DNA of 64,000 nucleotides from Nocardiopsis sp. JB363 (GCF_900143625.1 NZ_FRFF01000133.1:62001-126000), one strand, 5' to 3'; counted from the stretch's first letter, positions 1 through 9,486 are shown. Translations and numbers: made by a program. Notes: generated by a model from the sequence alone, not told the origin.

Positions 1-111
1 GGCGGGAACACCGTCGTCGACCGTGGAGAAATGCGCACTTTGTCGGCCGAGACCGCCGCCACGCGCGGCCGTGCCGCACACCGGAGTCTGATCCAGGAGG
101 TGAGCCGCTGA
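1..111 (+). CDS. 3' end of a gene, probably a partner subunit of the downstream xanthine dehydrogenase
   Basis: The open frame enters the window and ends at TGA 109-111, giving 36 residues. The TGA shares its last base with the ATG of the molybdopterin-subunit gene, so the two are translationally coupled. Such coupling is normal between the FeS or FAD subunit and the Mo subunit of bacterial xanthine dehydrogenases, so a partner subunit is likely. The visible tail (ending AAHRSLIQEVSR) carries no diagnostic motif, so which subunit it is cannot be told. Confidence 0.6.
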   Translation, partial: GGNTVVDRGEMRTLSAETAATRGRAAHRSLIQEVSR

Positions 112-2543
112 TGGCGGCGACGACCCGTACCGTCACGGACCTTTCCAGCACGACCAAGGACGGCGTGGGCGCCAGCCCGCGCCGCCCGGACGGCACGCTG
201 AAGGTGACCGGCGAGTTCGCCTACTCGTCGGACATGTGGATGGAGGACATGCTGTGGGGCGCCACCCTGCGCAGCCCCCATCCGCACGCGAAGATCCTCG
301 GCATCGACATCACCGAGGCCCTCAAGGTGCCCGGTGTCCAGGCGGTGCTGACCCACGAGGACGTTCCCGGCGAGAAGCGCTACGGCCTGGAATTCCAGGA
401 CCAGCCGGTGCTGGCCTACGACAAGGTGCGCTACAAGGGCGAAGCGGTGGCGATCGTCGCCGCCGACCACCCCGAGACCGCCCGGCGGGCGATGGAGCGT
501 ATCAAGGTCGACTACGAGGTGCTGGCCCCGGTGAGCGACTCCCGGCGCGCGGCCCTGGACCCCGACTACCCGCTGGTGCACGACAAGGGCGATCTGCCCG
601 AGCACCCCGAGTACAACCAGAGCGGCAACCGGGTGCGCTACCAGCCCATCCGCACGGGTTCGTTCGTGGGCGGGGCCGCCTCCGCCCAGGGGCGCGAGGA
701 GACCCTGGAGCGGCTGCGCTCCGAGGCCGACGCCGTGGTGTCCACCGAGTACGAGGTGGGCATGCAGGACCAGGCGTTCCTGGGCCCGGAATCGGGCATG
801 GCGGTCCCGGCCGAGGACGGCGGGGTGGACCTGTACGTGGCCACCCAGTGGCTGCACGTGGACCAGAAGCAGATCGCGCCGGCCCTGGGCCTGCCCCAGG
901 ACAAGGTGCGGCTGACCCTGGCGGGCGTGGGCGGCGCGTTCGGAGCCCGTGAGGACCTGTCGATGCAGGTCCACGCGTGCATGCTGGCGCTGCACACCGG
1001 CAAGCCGGTCAAGTTCGTCTACAACCGGGAGGAGTCCTTCTACGGACACGTGCACCGTCACCCGGCCAAGATGCGCTACGAGCACGGCGCCAAGGCGGAC
1101 GGCACGCTGCTGTACGCCACCCTGGAGATCATCGTGGACGGCGGCGCGTACGCGTCGGCGACCCCCGCGGTGGTGGGTGTGGCCTCCTCCCTGGGCATCG
1201 GCCCCTACGAGGTTCCGAACGTGCTGGTGGACGCCTACGGGGTGTACACCACCAACCCGCCGTGCGGGGCGATGCGCGGTTTCGGCGCGGTGCAGGCCTG
1301 TTTCGGCTACGAGTCGCAGATGGACAAGCTCGCGGAGAAGCTGGGGTTGCACCCGGTGGACCTTCGGCTCAAGAACGCCATGGCGCAGGGCTCCCGGATC
1401 ATCACCGGGCAGGAGATCGACATGCCGCTGCCCATGGCGGAGATGTTGGAGCGATGCCGTGACCTGCCGATGCCGGTGGAACGCACCGAGTTGGAGGACC
1501 CGACCGACCAGCGCACCCTGCCCGGCGGCGTGGCCGGAACCACCCGCGGCGAAGGTGTGGTGCGCGGCGTGGGCTACGGCGTGGGGCTCAAGAACCTGTG
1601 CTTCTCCGAGGGGTTCGACGACTACTCCACCGCCCGTGTCCGCATGGAGGTGGTCAACGGCGAACCGGTGGTGCTGGTGCACACCGCGGCCGCGGAGGTC
1701 GGCCAGGGACTGGTGACGGTCAAGGGCCAGATCGCCCGCACCGAGTTGGGTGTGGAGAAGGTCGTGATCGCGCCCTCCGACACCCAGGTGGGTTCGGCCG
1801 GCTCCTCCTCGGCCTCGCGCCAGTCGTACATGACCGGTGGCGCGGTGCGCGCGGCGTGCGCGTCGGTGCGCGCCGAGGTGTTCGAACTGGCCCGGGGCAA
1901 GGGATTGGTGCCCGCCGGGGTCGAGGACACCGAGCTGGCGCTGGACGGCGGCAAGCTCGTCTCCGCCACCGGCGATGTGCTGGCGTCGCTGGCCGGCCTC
2001 CTGGGCGAGTCCGCCCAGGGCGGCGAGGTCATGGAGCACACCCGTGAGTACCACCACCGGCCCACCGAGATGATCGACCCGGAGCTGGGGCAGGGCGACT
2101 CGCACAACCAGTTCGGTATGTGCGTGCACCGCGCCGTGGTGGACGTGGACGTGGAGCTGGGCCTGGTGAAGGTCGTGGCTCTGGACGCCGTCCAGGACGT
2201 GGGCAAGATCCTGCACCCGCAGCAGCTGGCCGGTCAGATCCAGGGCGGTTCCGCCCAAGGTCTGGGGTTGGCGCTGATGGAGGAGATCCTGGTCAAGGAC
2301 AGCGAGATCCGCAACCCGTCCTTCACCGACTACCTCATCCCGACCATCCTCGATACCCCGCCGATGCGCATCGACGTGCTGGAGCGCCCTGACCCGCACG
2401 CTCCGTACGGGCTGCGCGGCGCGGGCGAGCCGCCGACGTTGTCGTCGACCCCGGCGATCGTGGCCGCGGTGCGCGACGCCACCAGGCGTCCGCTCACCCA
2501 CGCACCGGTGCGCCCGGAGGACATCGTCGGCATCGATCTGTAG
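111..2543 (+). CDS. Xanthine dehydrogenase family molybdopterin-binding subunit
   Basis: Catalytic large subunit (810 aa) of a molybdenum hydroxylase of the xanthine oxidase family, expected to hydroxylate purines such as hypoxanthine and xanthine in the cytosol. The N-terminal 120 residues form the aldehyde oxidase/xanthine dehydrogenase a/b hammerhead. The Mo-cofactor domains follow, with the GGAFGARED loop near residue 280, NPPCGAMRGFGAVQ near 385, GSAGSSSASRQS near 565, and the GLRGAGE motif whose Glu773 is the expected catalytic base. No FeS or FAD domain is present, so it needs partner subunits, presumably encoded upstream (coupled stop/start at 109-113). The NCS2 purine permease downstream supports a purine-salvage or catabolic role. 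Substrate is inferred from family and context. Confidence 0.85.
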   Translation: MAATTRTVTDLSSTTKDGVGASPRRPDGTLKVTGEFAYSSDMWMEDMLWGATLRSPHPHAKILGIDITEALKVPGVQAVLTHEDVPGEKRYGLEFQDQPVLAYDKVRYKGEAVAIVAADHPETARRAMERIKVDYEVLAPVSDSRRAALDPDYPLVHDKGDLPEHPEYNQSGNRVRYQPIRTGSFVGGAASAQGREETLERLRSEADAVVSTEYEVGMQDQAFLGPESGMAVPAEDGGVDLYVATQWLHVDQKQIAPALGLPQDKVRLTLAGVGGAFGAREDLSMQVHACMLALHTGKPVKFVYNREESFYGHVHRHPAKMRYEHGAKADGTLLYATLEIIVDGGAYASATPAVVGVASSLGIGPYEVPNVLVDAYGVYTTNPPCGAMRGFGAVQACFGYESQMDKLAEKLGLHPVDLRLKNAMAQGSRIITGQEIDMPLPMAEMLERCRDLPMPVERTELEDPTDQRTLPGGVAGTTRGEGVVRGVGYGVGLKNLCFSEGFDDYSTARVRMEVVNGEPVVLVHTAAAEVGQGLVTVKGQIARTELGVEKVVIAPSDTQVGSAGSSSASRQSYMTGGAVRAACASVRAEVFELARGKGLVPAGVEDTELALDGGKLVSATGDVLASLAGLLGESAQGGEVMEHTREYHHRPTEMIDPELGQGDSHNQFGMCVHRAVVDVDVELGLVKVVALDAVQDVGKILHPQQLAGQIQGGSAQGLGLALMEEILVKDSEIRNPSFTDYLIPTILDTPPMRIDVLERPDPHAPYGLRGAGEPPTLSSTPAIVAAVRDATRRPLTHAPVRPEDIVGIDL

Positions 2544-2786
2544 TGCCGCGTCGGTCGGGGTTCGCCCGTTACGGAGCGGCGTTCAGGATGGTGCATCGCA
2601 AGGCGGCGGGAAGTCCTCATAGTGGTTCCTATGTGGGCTTTTCGCCAACGCGGCGAGGTGCCGTGCTGAACGTCGCGACGGGGTGAACCTCGGCTGACGC
2701 GGCACCAGGTCGCCCGGCGCGTGCGCGTGGCACCCACCGAGCCGGGAGGGGCGGCAAGCGCCCGTCGCCCTTCCCTCCAAGACCCG

Positions 2787-2827
2787 CCCACCTCGGATTT
2801 CACCGACGCCCTCGGTCCCGAGGTGGG
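2787..2827 (+). terminator. Hairpin between xdh gene and permease (terminator or attenuator-like)
   Basis: CCCACCTCGG at 2787-2796 pairs perfectly with CCGAGGTGGG at 2818-2827 around a 21-nt loop. There is no T-tract. It could end the xdh transcript or act in the permease leader; the sequence does not decide. Confidence 0.4.
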
Positions 2828-2866
2828 TGGCCGGAGGGACAACGCCGTCCCGCCGTACCCAAGTTC

Positions 2867-2883
2867 GACTACACAGAGTAGTC
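2867..2883. promoter_or_regulatory. Palindrome upstream of purine permease (possible operator)
   Basis: GACTAC, five bases, GTAGTC. It ends 41 bases before the GGAGG-type ribosome binding site of the permease, so it could be an operator close to the transcription start. The regulator is unknown. Confidence 0.35.
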
Positions 2884-2934
2884 AACCCCCCGAAAACACG
2901 GCTTCGCCGTGCTCATCTCCCTCCAGGAGGGGAC

Positions 2935-4377
2935 ATGACCCGACTCGACGACTCCGGAGCGCGTTCCACGAAGCGCTCCGCAACGGATCGATCCTGGCTC
3001 GACCGCTTCTTCCTCGTCAGCGAACGAGGATCCACCTACGGCCGGGAGGTCCGCGGAGGGCTGACGACGTTCATGGCGATGGCCTACATCATCGTCCTGA
3101 ACCCGCTCATCCTCAGCGGCGTCACCGACGTGAACGGTGACCAGCTCTCGGCCGGCCAACTGACCACCATGACCGCCCTGGCCGCCGGGCTGGTCACCAT
3201 CATGATGGGCGTGGTGGGCCGTGCCCCCATCGCCTGCGCCGCGGCCCTGGGAGTGATGGCGGTGGTCGCCTACCAGGCGGCGCCGGTGATGGCCTGGCCC
3301 GAGGTGATGGGCCTGGTCGTGTGGCAGGGCATCGCCATCATCCTCATGGTCGTCACCGGGGTACGCACCGCGGTGATGAACGCACTGCCGTACAACCTCA
3401 AGATCGCCATCGGTGTGGGCATCGGCCTGTTCGTGTCACTGATCGGTCTGTCCAACGTCGGGTTCGTCAGCGCGGGCGACGGCGACAGCCTCCTACAGAT
3501 CGGCGCCGAGGGCGGCGGCGGGCACCTGGACGGGTGGCCGATCCTGGTATTCGTGGCCGGGCTGATCCTGGCCTCGGTACTGCTGGCCCGCAGGGTCCCC
3601 GGTGCCATCTTCTACGGGATCATCGGTGCCACCGTGCTCGCGGTGGTCCTGCACAACGTGCTGCGCCTGTCCCCCGAGTCCTGGGGCGGCGGCGTGCCGG
3701 AGCTGCCCGGAAGCCCGTTCGCGGTGCCCGACTTCGGGTTGCTGTTCCAGGTGGACCTGTTCGGCGCCTGGACCACCGCCGGGCCGACCACCGCCGGGGT
3801 CATCCTGTTCACGCTGGTGTTGGCCGGGTTCTTCGACGCCCTGGGCACCATCCTGGCCATCGGCACCAAGGCGAACATCGCCGACCAGGACGGGCAGATG
3901 CCGCGGGTCAACCAGATCCTCATCACCGACGGAGCGGGGGCGGTGGCCGGTGGTCTGACCAGTTCCTCGGCGACGCTGGTGTTCGTGGAGTCCACCGTGG
4001 GGGTGAGCGAGGGGGCCCGCACCGGTCTGGCCAGTGTGGTCACCGGGCTGTTCTTCCTGAGCGCGATCTTCTTCGCCCCGGTGTTCGGCATGGTGCCGGC
4101 CGAGGCGGCGTCGGTGGCGATGGTGCTGGTGGGCGCCATGATGATGATGCACGTGGGGCAGATCGACTGGACCGACATGTCGGTGGCCATCCCCGCGTTC
4201 CTCACCATCGCGATGATGCCGTTCGCCTACGACATCGCCAGCGGGATCGGCATCGGGATCATCGCGTACACGCTGATCAAGACCGCGCAGGGCCGCTTCC
4301 GTGAGGTCGGTTGGCTGATGTGGATCCTGACCGTGGTGTTCGCCTTCCACTTCGCCATGCACTCGATGGGTCTGTAG
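2935..4377 (+). CDS. NCS2 family purine permease (AzgA/PbuG type)
   Basis: Cytoplasmic-membrane nucleobase:cation symporter (480 aa), expected to import hypoxanthine, guanine or adenine. The start is the ATG at 2935, preceded by AGGAGG at 2925-2930; the frame is open further upstream, but the extension has no ribosome binding site. The family signature TTFMAMAYIIVLNP follows a short basic N-terminus, and about 12 hydrophobic segments span the rest. A charged stretch GTKANIADQDGQMPR near residue 315 fits the substrate-binding half-helix region of the AzgA subgroup. Its place behind a xanthine-dehydrogenase subunit fits purine uptake feeding oxidation. The exact nucleobase cannot be read from sequence. 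Confidence 0.88.
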   Translation: MTRLDDSGARSTKRSATDRSWLDRFFLVSERGSTYGREVRGGLTTFMAMAYIIVLNPLILSGVTDVNGDQLSAGQLTTMTALAAGLVTIMMGVVGRAPIACAAALGVMAVVAYQAAPVMAWPEVMGLVVWQGIAIILMVVTGVRTAVMNALPYNLKIAIGVGIGLFVSLIGLSNVGFVSAGDGDSLLQIGAEGGGGHLDGWPILVFVAGLILASVLLARRVPGAIFYGIIGATVLAVVLHNVLRLSPESWGGGVPELPGSPFAVPDFGLLFQVDLFGAWTTAGPTTAGVILFTLVLAGFFDALGTILAIGTKANIADQDGQMPRVNQILITDGAGAVAGGLTSSSATLVFVESTVGVSEGARTGLASVVTGLFFLSAIFFAPVFGMVPAEAASVAMVLVGAMMMMHVGQIDWTDMSVAIPAFLTIAMMPFAYDIASGIGIGIIAYTLIKTAQGRFREVGWLMWILTVVFAFHFAMHSMGL

Positions 4378-4390
4378 CCCACGAGCAGGA

Positions 4391-4421
4391 CTGTGGCCGG
4401 GTCGCGAGGACCCGGCCACAG
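4391..4421. terminator. Bidirectional terminator between convergent genes
   Basis: A perfect 13-bp stem, CTGTGGCCGGGTC at 4391-4403 and its complement at 4409-4421, with a 5-nt loop. It sits between the convergent permease and esterase genes. No T-tract follows, which is common in GC-rich actinomycetes. Confidence 0.75.
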
Positions 4422-4455
4422 GTGTGTTCGGGGTGTGCCGATGCGGTGGGTGGGC

Positions 4456-5661
4456 TCAGGGAACGGCCGTGGCCAGGCAGCGGTCCAGGGCACCGCGCAG
4501 GGCCACGTCGCGCGGGTCGTTCCAGATCCGCAGGCCCATCCGGTTGGGGACGTAGCCGTAGCCGGTGCCGGTGGCCGGATCGGCGAAGCCGAAGGAACCC
4601 CCGGCCCCCGGGCTGCCATAGGCGCGGCCGTCGGTGCCGAATCGCCACTCGGGGAAGGGCTTCCACATCCCCGACGAGTAGCGGGTGCGGACCTTGAGGT
4701 TGACGTCGCGCTCTCCTCCCGAGGGCGCTACGGGTTGTTCCTCCAAGGCCCGCAGGCTCTCGTCGCGCACCCCCAGCATCGGCGCGCCCTGCGCGAACTC
4801 GCCGTAGAGCGCGGCCAGCGAGCGAGCGGTGGCGAAGCCGTTGCCGTGCGGCAGTTCCACCGACCGGTAGGCGGGACCGGCGAGTTCGTCGGCCGTGCGC
4901 AGCGGCGGGTTGGCGAAGGTCCGCGCGGCGATGGTCCAGGGCAGGCAGCGCGCGAGTACGTGACCCAGGGGTACGGCGGTGGGGTCGGCGGCCAGGTCGC
5001 GCCAGGACCCTCCGGTCAGGCGGGCCAGTCGGTCCGGACCGATCCGATCGGGAAGTCCCACGTACAGGTCCAGCCCCAGGGGGCCGGCCAGTTCCTCGGC
5101 GAGGTAGGCGCCGACGGTGCGCCCGTCCACCCGGCGCAGCAGCTCGTTGACGTAGAGGCCGATGGTGACGCTGTGGTAGCCGTGCCGCGTGCCGGGTTCC
5201 CAGGCGGGCGCCTGGTCGGCCAGGACCTCGGCGAGCCGGTCGTGATCGGCCAACAGGTCGGGGGTGAGTTCGGTGTCCAGGTAGGGCAGGCCGGCCCGGT
5301 GGGAGAGCAGTTCGCGGACGGTGACGCGACCCTTGCCGTCGCGGGCGAACTCGGGCCAGTAGCGGGCCAGCGGCCGGTCGTACTCGAACAGCCCTCGCGA
5401 GTGGGCGTGGGCCAGGACCAGGGAGGTCACGCCCTTGGTCGCGGAGAAGACGAGGGCGAGGGTGTCGGACTCCCAGGGAGCCCCGGTGGCGGGGTCGCGC
5501 ACACCTGCCCACAGGTCGACCACCGGGCGGCCGGCGTGGTGGACGGCCACGGCGGCGCCGGTCTCCCCGTGTTCGATGAAGTTGTTCTGGAAGGCCTCGC
5601 GGACCGGTTCGAAGCCGGACTCGACCCAGCCGCGGATACGCGGTGGAGGGGTGAGGTGCAT
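4456..5661 (-). CDS. Serine hydrolase, class C beta-lactamase/esterase fold
   Basis: A 401-residue protein of the beta-lactamase/penicillin-binding-protein-like family (EstB-type esterases). The SxxK motif is Ser73-Ala-Thr-Lys76, followed by the RELLSHRAGLPYLD segment typical of the family, a Tyr-containing motif (HGYHSVTIG) near residue 155, and PGAGGSFGFADP near the C-terminus in place of the KTG box. There is no signal peptide, so it is probably a cytosolic esterase rather than a secreted beta-lactamase. The frame is open far upstream, but that part is antisense to the next gene; MHLTPPPRIRG at 5661 is the natural start. It is transcribed divergently from the molybdenum hydroxylase operon. 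Substrate unknown. Confidence 0.82.
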   Translation of the reverse strand: MHLTPPPRIRGWVESGFEPVREAFQNNFIEHGETGAAVAVHHAGRPVVDLWAGVRDPATGAPWESDTLALVFSATKGVTSLVLAHAHSRGLFEYDRPLARYWPEFARDGKGRVTVRELLSHRAGLPYLDTELTPDLLADHDRLAEVLADQAPAWEPGTRHGYHSVTIGLYVNELLRRVDGRTVGAYLAEELAGPLGLDLYVGLPDRIGPDRLARLTGGSWRDLAADPTAVPLGHVLARCLPWTIAARTFANPPLRTADELAGPAYRSVELPHGNGFATARSLAALYGEFAQGAPMLGVRDESLRALEEQPVAPSGGERDVNLKVRTRYSSGMWKPFPEWRFGTDGRAYGSPGAGGSFGFADPATGTGYGYVPNRMGLRIWNDPRDVALRGALDRCLATAVP

Positions 5662-5859
5662 GAAAGGGAATCCTCGGGAGGGGGATGACGTGTACTTTCG
5701 TCGCCCGCCACAGTATGCGAAGCCCGAGGTGGCAAGGCGGTCGAACCGGGCGCGGATTCGGGTCCGAGCCGCTGCTTCGAGCGAAAAGGTCTTTGACAGC
5801 GGAGGAAACGGCCGCTTAAGTTGACAGTGACAACTTTCGTCTGCCCGGGAAGACGCCCC

Positions 5860-8472
5860 ATGGACACCACGGTCAACGGCGCCCCCACGCCCACCCCCGA
5901 CGAACCCGAAGTCAACGCCGCCGAGCATCTGCGCGACACGCTCGGCCTGACCGGCACCAAGATCGCCTGCGGAAGCGGAGTCTGCGGTGCCTGCACCATC
6001 CTGGTCGACGGTTCCCCCACCGCCTCCTGCCTGTTGCCCTCCGCCCACCTGGCCGGACGTTCGGTCACCACCGTGGAAGGATTGGGCGGCGACCACCCCG
6101 TCCAGCGCGCCTTCGCCGCTCACGACGGCCTCCAGTGCGGCTATTGCACACCCGGCTTCGTGGTGGAGGCCTCCGTGTTCGTGGACGCCTGGCGCGCCGA
6201 GCACGGCGACACCGCACCGGACCGCGACACGATCGCCGACGCCCTGGCCGGGCACCTGTGCCGATGCGGGGCCTACGAGGGGATCTTCGCCGCCGTGGCC
6301 GCCGCTTGCGCCGGTGGGTTCGACACCGAACCCGTCGAGGCGCCGCCGCGCGCGGACGCCCCGGCCAAGGTGACCGGACGCGCCCGCTTCACCGGTGACC
6401 ACGCACCACCGGGAACCTGGACCGGGGTGATCGTGCGCTCCACCGTGCCGCACGCCCGGATCCTGAAGGTGCGTCCGGCGCACGACGACGGTGGCGCGGA
6501 GGCTCCCCTGGTGGACCTGTTGGGCGAGGACCGCACCGTACGCCACGTGGGTCAGGCGATCGCCGCCGTGGCCGCGCCCACCCCCGCCGAGGCCCGCAGA
6601 GTGGCCGCGGCGGTACAGGTGGACCTGGAACCACTGCCCTCGGTGACCACCGTCGAGGCCGCCCGCCGGCCCGGAGCCCCGCTCGTGTACCGGACCAAGG
6701 CCGAACGCGCCGCCGCGCCCGCCTACGGTGAGGCGCCCACCCCCAGGGCACCGTGGAACGGCAACGTGCGCGGGCCCGGTGTGGTGAGCTGGCGCGGCCC
6801 CACGGCCGTGTCCCGGCTGCGCGCCGCCCGGCTGCGTGAGGACCCCCGGTTGGTGGCCGAGGAGTACACCACCGCCACCCAGGTGCACACCCCCTTGGAA
6901 CCGCACGTGAGCGTGGCGTCCTGGGAGGACGGCCACCTGCACCTGCACGTGTCCACCCAGGCGCTGAGCAGGATCGTCGACAAGGTCGCCCGGCGCTGGG
7001 ACCTGCCACGGAATCGGGTGCACGTGGTGGCCGAGTACGTGGGCGGCGGGTTCGGCGCCAAGGGCGCCCTGTCCCCGGACACGGTGGCCGCGGTGGAACT
7101 GGCCCGGCTGGTGGACGCTCCGGTCCGGGTGTCGTTGGAACGCTCCGAGGAGATGACCGACGCCGGCCACCGACCGGGCAACCGCACCCGTGTGGCGCTG
7201 CTGGCCGATTCCGAGGGCGACCTCAGGGCGCTGGCCGTGGACTCGGTGGGCGACGGCGGGGTGTCGGTGGGATCCAACGTCGCCACCTTCGCGGCGTTGA
7301 TGTACGGACGTTCACCCCGGCGCGTGCGCGACTTCGACGTGGTCACCAACCGCCCCCCGGGCGAGCCGATGCGCGGCCCCGGGGGGCCGCCGATGGCGTG
7401 GGCGCTGGAGCAGGCCGTGGACACCATGGCACTGCGGTTGGGTGAGGACCCGCTGGCGCTACGGCGACGGTGGGACGGCAACCCCAAACGTCGGGCACTG
7501 TACGAACGGGTGGCGGATCTTCCGCTGTGGCGGGACCGTCCCCGTGGTGAGCGCACCGGTCGGTTCCGACGCGGTGTGGGGTTGGCCGCCGCCGGCTGGC
7601 CCTATCTGCTGGGACCACAGGCACAGGTGGAACTGACCGTGCGCGGCGGGGACCTGATGGTGCGTTCGAGCACCCAGGACATCGGCACGGGCATCCGGAC
7701 AGTGTTGGGCGACGTGATCGCGGACCGGCTGGGCATCGACGCCACGGGCCTGACCGTGGAGATCGGGCACGGTTCCTCGGTGCACGGCACCGGGTCCTTC
7801 GGCAGTCGCACCACCACCTCGATGGGACCGGCCGCGGCCGACGCCGCCGACCGGTTGCGCGAGGCCCTGCGTGAACACTCCCCCGACGTCCCCGCGTCGG
7901 GGCCCATCCCCGAGCACACCTTCAAGGAGGCCCTGTCCGGGGCCGAGGGGCTGCGGGTGGTGGGCGAACGCGGCCTGGACCGTTGGGGGCGGCTCACCCC
8001 GAACATGGCAGGCGACCTGGCCGTGGGACGCGGCATGAGCGGCGCCGTGCACGTGATGGAGGTGGAGGTGGACACCCTGCTGGGCCGGGTGCGCCCCACC
8101 CGATGCTGGGCGGGGATCGCCGCCGGGCGCATCTACAACGAACGCATGGCCCGCAACCAGTGCGAGGGCGCCGTCGTCCAGGGGGTGGGCTACGCACTGT
8201 TCGAGGAACGGCGCGACGACCCGCACACCGGTGTGGTGCTCTCCGACGACCTGGAGGAGTACCGGCTGCCCGGTCTGGGAGACGTTCCCGAGACCGAGGT
8301 GCACTTCCACCAGGAGGGCTTCGAGCACGTGCCCGGCGGGGGAATCGGGCTCGGCGAGGTGTCGGTGGTGGGGGTGGCGGCCGCGCTCGGCAACGCCGTC
8401 TTCGACGCCACCGGCATCCGCCACCACGACCTTCCCCTGCGCCCGGACCGACTGATCGGAGCAACACGATGA
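5860..8472 (+). CDS. Molybdenum hydroxylase with fused [2Fe-2S] and molybdopterin domains
   Basis: An 870-residue aldehyde oxidase/xanthine dehydrogenase family protein. Residues 20-60 carry the plant-type [2Fe-2S] cysteines Cys37, Cys42, Cys45 and Cys57. The second cluster follows in QCGYCTPG (Cys93, Cys96) and CRCG (Cys134, Cys136). From about 170 onward come the hammerhead and Mo-cofactor domains, with GGGFGAKGA near 400 and GIGLGE with the expected catalytic Glu833. FeS and Mo domains are usually separate polypeptides in bacteria, so this is a fusion. An in-frame TTG at 5821 would add 13 residues; the ATG at 5860 is preferred, with GGGAAG upstream. It overlaps the FAD-subunit gene by ATGA. 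Likely an aldehyde or N-heterocycle hydroxylase; the substrate is not evident. Confidence 0.85.
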   Translation: MDTTVNGAPTPTPDEPEVNAAEHLRDTLGLTGTKIACGSGVCGACTILVDGSPTASCLLPSAHLAGRSVTTVEGLGGDHPVQRAFAAHDGLQCGYCTPGFVVEASVFVDAWRAEHGDTAPDRDTIADALAGHLCRCGAYEGIFAAVAAACAGGFDTEPVEAPPRADAPAKVTGRARFTGDHAPPGTWTGVIVRSTVPHARILKVRPAHDDGGAEAPLVDLLGEDRTVRHVGQAIAAVAAPTPAEARRVAAAVQVDLEPLPSVTTVEAARRPGAPLVYRTKAERAAAPAYGEAPTPRAPWNGNVRGPGVVSWRGPTAVSRLRAARLREDPRLVAEEYTTATQVHTPLEPHVSVASWEDGHLHLHVSTQALSRIVDKVARRWDLPRNRVHVVAEYVGGGFGAKGALSPDTVAAVELARLVDAPVRVSLERSEEMTDAGHRPGNRTRVALLADSEGDLRALAVDSVGDGGVSVGSNVATFAALMYGRSPRRVRDFDVVTNRPPGEPMRGPGGPPMAWALEQAVDTMALRLGEDPLALRRRWDGNPKRRALYERVADLPLWRDRPRGERTGRFRRGVGLAAAGWPYLLGPQAQVELTVRGGDLMVRSSTQDIGTGIRTVLGDVIADRLGIDATGLTVEIGHGSSVHGTGSFGSRTTTSMGPAAADAADRLREALREHSPDVPASGPIPEHTFKEALSGAEGLRVVGERGLDRWGRLTPNMAGDLAVGRGMSGAVHVMEVEVDTLLGRVRPTRCWAGIAAGRIYNERMARNQCEGAVVQGVGYALFEERRDDPHTGVVLSDDLEEYRLPGLGDVPETEVHFHQEGFEHVPGGGIGLGEVSVVGVAAALGNAVFDATGIRHHDLPLRPDRLIGATR

Positions 8473-9455
8473 TCGTGACGCGACCCACGAGTATGGCCGA
8501 GGTAGCGGAGGACCTGGCCGAAGAGGGGGTGCGCCCGCGCGCCGGGGGCACCGACCTGACCGCCTGCCTGGAGACGGGGGTGATCGCCCCGGGGCCGATG
8601 GTGGACCTGCTGGGGGTGACCGGTCTGGACGAGGTGGACTGGCGGACCGACGGTTCGGCCCGGGTGGGGGCGATGACCACCGTCGCCGCGCTGGGATCGG
8701 ACCCTGAACTGAGCAGGGCCTATCCGGCGTTGGCGGCCACCGCGCGGGCCCTGGCCACCCCGCAGATCCGGGGCAGGGGCACCCTCGGCGGCAACCTGCT
8801 CCAACGCAACCGCTGTGCCTACCTGCGCAACCCCGCCTTCACGTGTTTCCAGACCGGCGGGGACTCCTGTCCGGCTCGGGAGGGAGACCACCTGCGCGGG
8901 GTGGTGATGGACCAGGGACCATGCGTGGCCCCGCACCCGTCGACGCTGGCGGTGGCACTGCTGACCTACGACGCGAGCGCGCACCTGGCGACGGGTCCGG
9001 CCTCCGAGGTGTCGGTGGCCGACCTCTACGAGGGCACCGATCCCACACGTGACCACACGTTGGAGCGGGGCACGCTGTTGACGGCCGTTTCGTTGCCGGT
9101 CCCGGCCCCGGGTGAGCGCTCCGCCTACCGGAGGGCGACCGGCCGCTCCCGCGCGGAGTGGCCGCTGGTGGAGGTGGTCGTTCGGCTGGAGTGCGCCGAC
9201 GAGGGTCGAGGTCCCGTGGAGCGGGCCGCGGTGGCGGCGGGTGCGGTGGCACGTACCCCGCTGCGGCTACCCGAGGTGGAGCGGGCCTTGGTGGGTGTGG
9301 CACCCGGTGCGGATCTGCCCGATCGGGTGGACGGGGCGTTGACCGCCCTGGCCGATCGGTGCTCTCCCCTGCCCGCCACCGGGTACAAGGTCCCCTTGCT
9401 CCAGGGGACGCTCCGTGATGCGATCGAGACGGCCCTGGAGGTTCCGAGCCGGTGA
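8469..9455 (+). CDS. FAD-binding subunit of molybdenum hydroxylase, with probable [4Fe-4S] cluster
   Basis: A 328-residue CO-dehydrogenase flavoprotein-type subunit. RAGGTDL near residue 25 and GRGTLGGNLLQ at 103-112 are the two FAD-binding signatures. Right after the second come four cysteines (Cys116, Cys126, Cys134, Cys152) in an insertion like that of PaoB (YagS) and 4-hydroxybenzoyl-CoA reductase beta subunits, where it binds an extra [4Fe-4S] cluster. It is coupled to the fused FeS-Mo gene by an ATGA overlap, so the enzyme is predicted to be a two-polypeptide complex passing electrons from Mo through two [2Fe-2S] centres to FAD. The cluster assignment is an inference from cysteine number and position. 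Confidence 0.85.
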   Translation: MIVTRPTSMAEVAEDLAEEGVRPRAGGTDLTACLETGVIAPGPMVDLLGVTGLDEVDWRTDGSARVGAMTTVAALGSDPELSRAYPALAATARALATPQIRGRGTLGGNLLQRNRCAYLRNPAFTCFQTGGDSCPAREGDHLRGVVMDQGPCVAPHPSTLAVALLTYDASAHLATGPASEVSVADLYEGTDPTRDHTLERGTLLTAVSLPVPAPGERSAYRRATGRSRAEWPLVEVVVRLECADEGRGPVERAAVAAGAVARTPLRLPEVERALVGVAPGADLPDRVDGALTALADRCSPLPATGYKVPLLQGTLRDAIETALEVPSR

Positions 9456-9486
9456 CACGGGCTCGAAGCCCTTCCGGAGCCGTGGG

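Larger units (their letters stand above)
2544..2934. other. Intergenic leader region upstream of the purine permease
   Basis: No convincing gene is seen; open frames here lack a ribosome binding site and GC-frame bias. It holds two inverted repeats: a 10-bp stem (2787-2796 with 2818-2827) and a 6-bp palindrome (2867-2872 with 2878-2883) shortly before the permease ribosome binding site. Confidence 0.5.

Noticed and set aside
5662-7170. N-terminal 500-codon extension of the esterase frame
   Set aside because: It is antisense to the fused molybdenum hydroxylase and has shadow composition; the esterase domain begins at ATG 5661.
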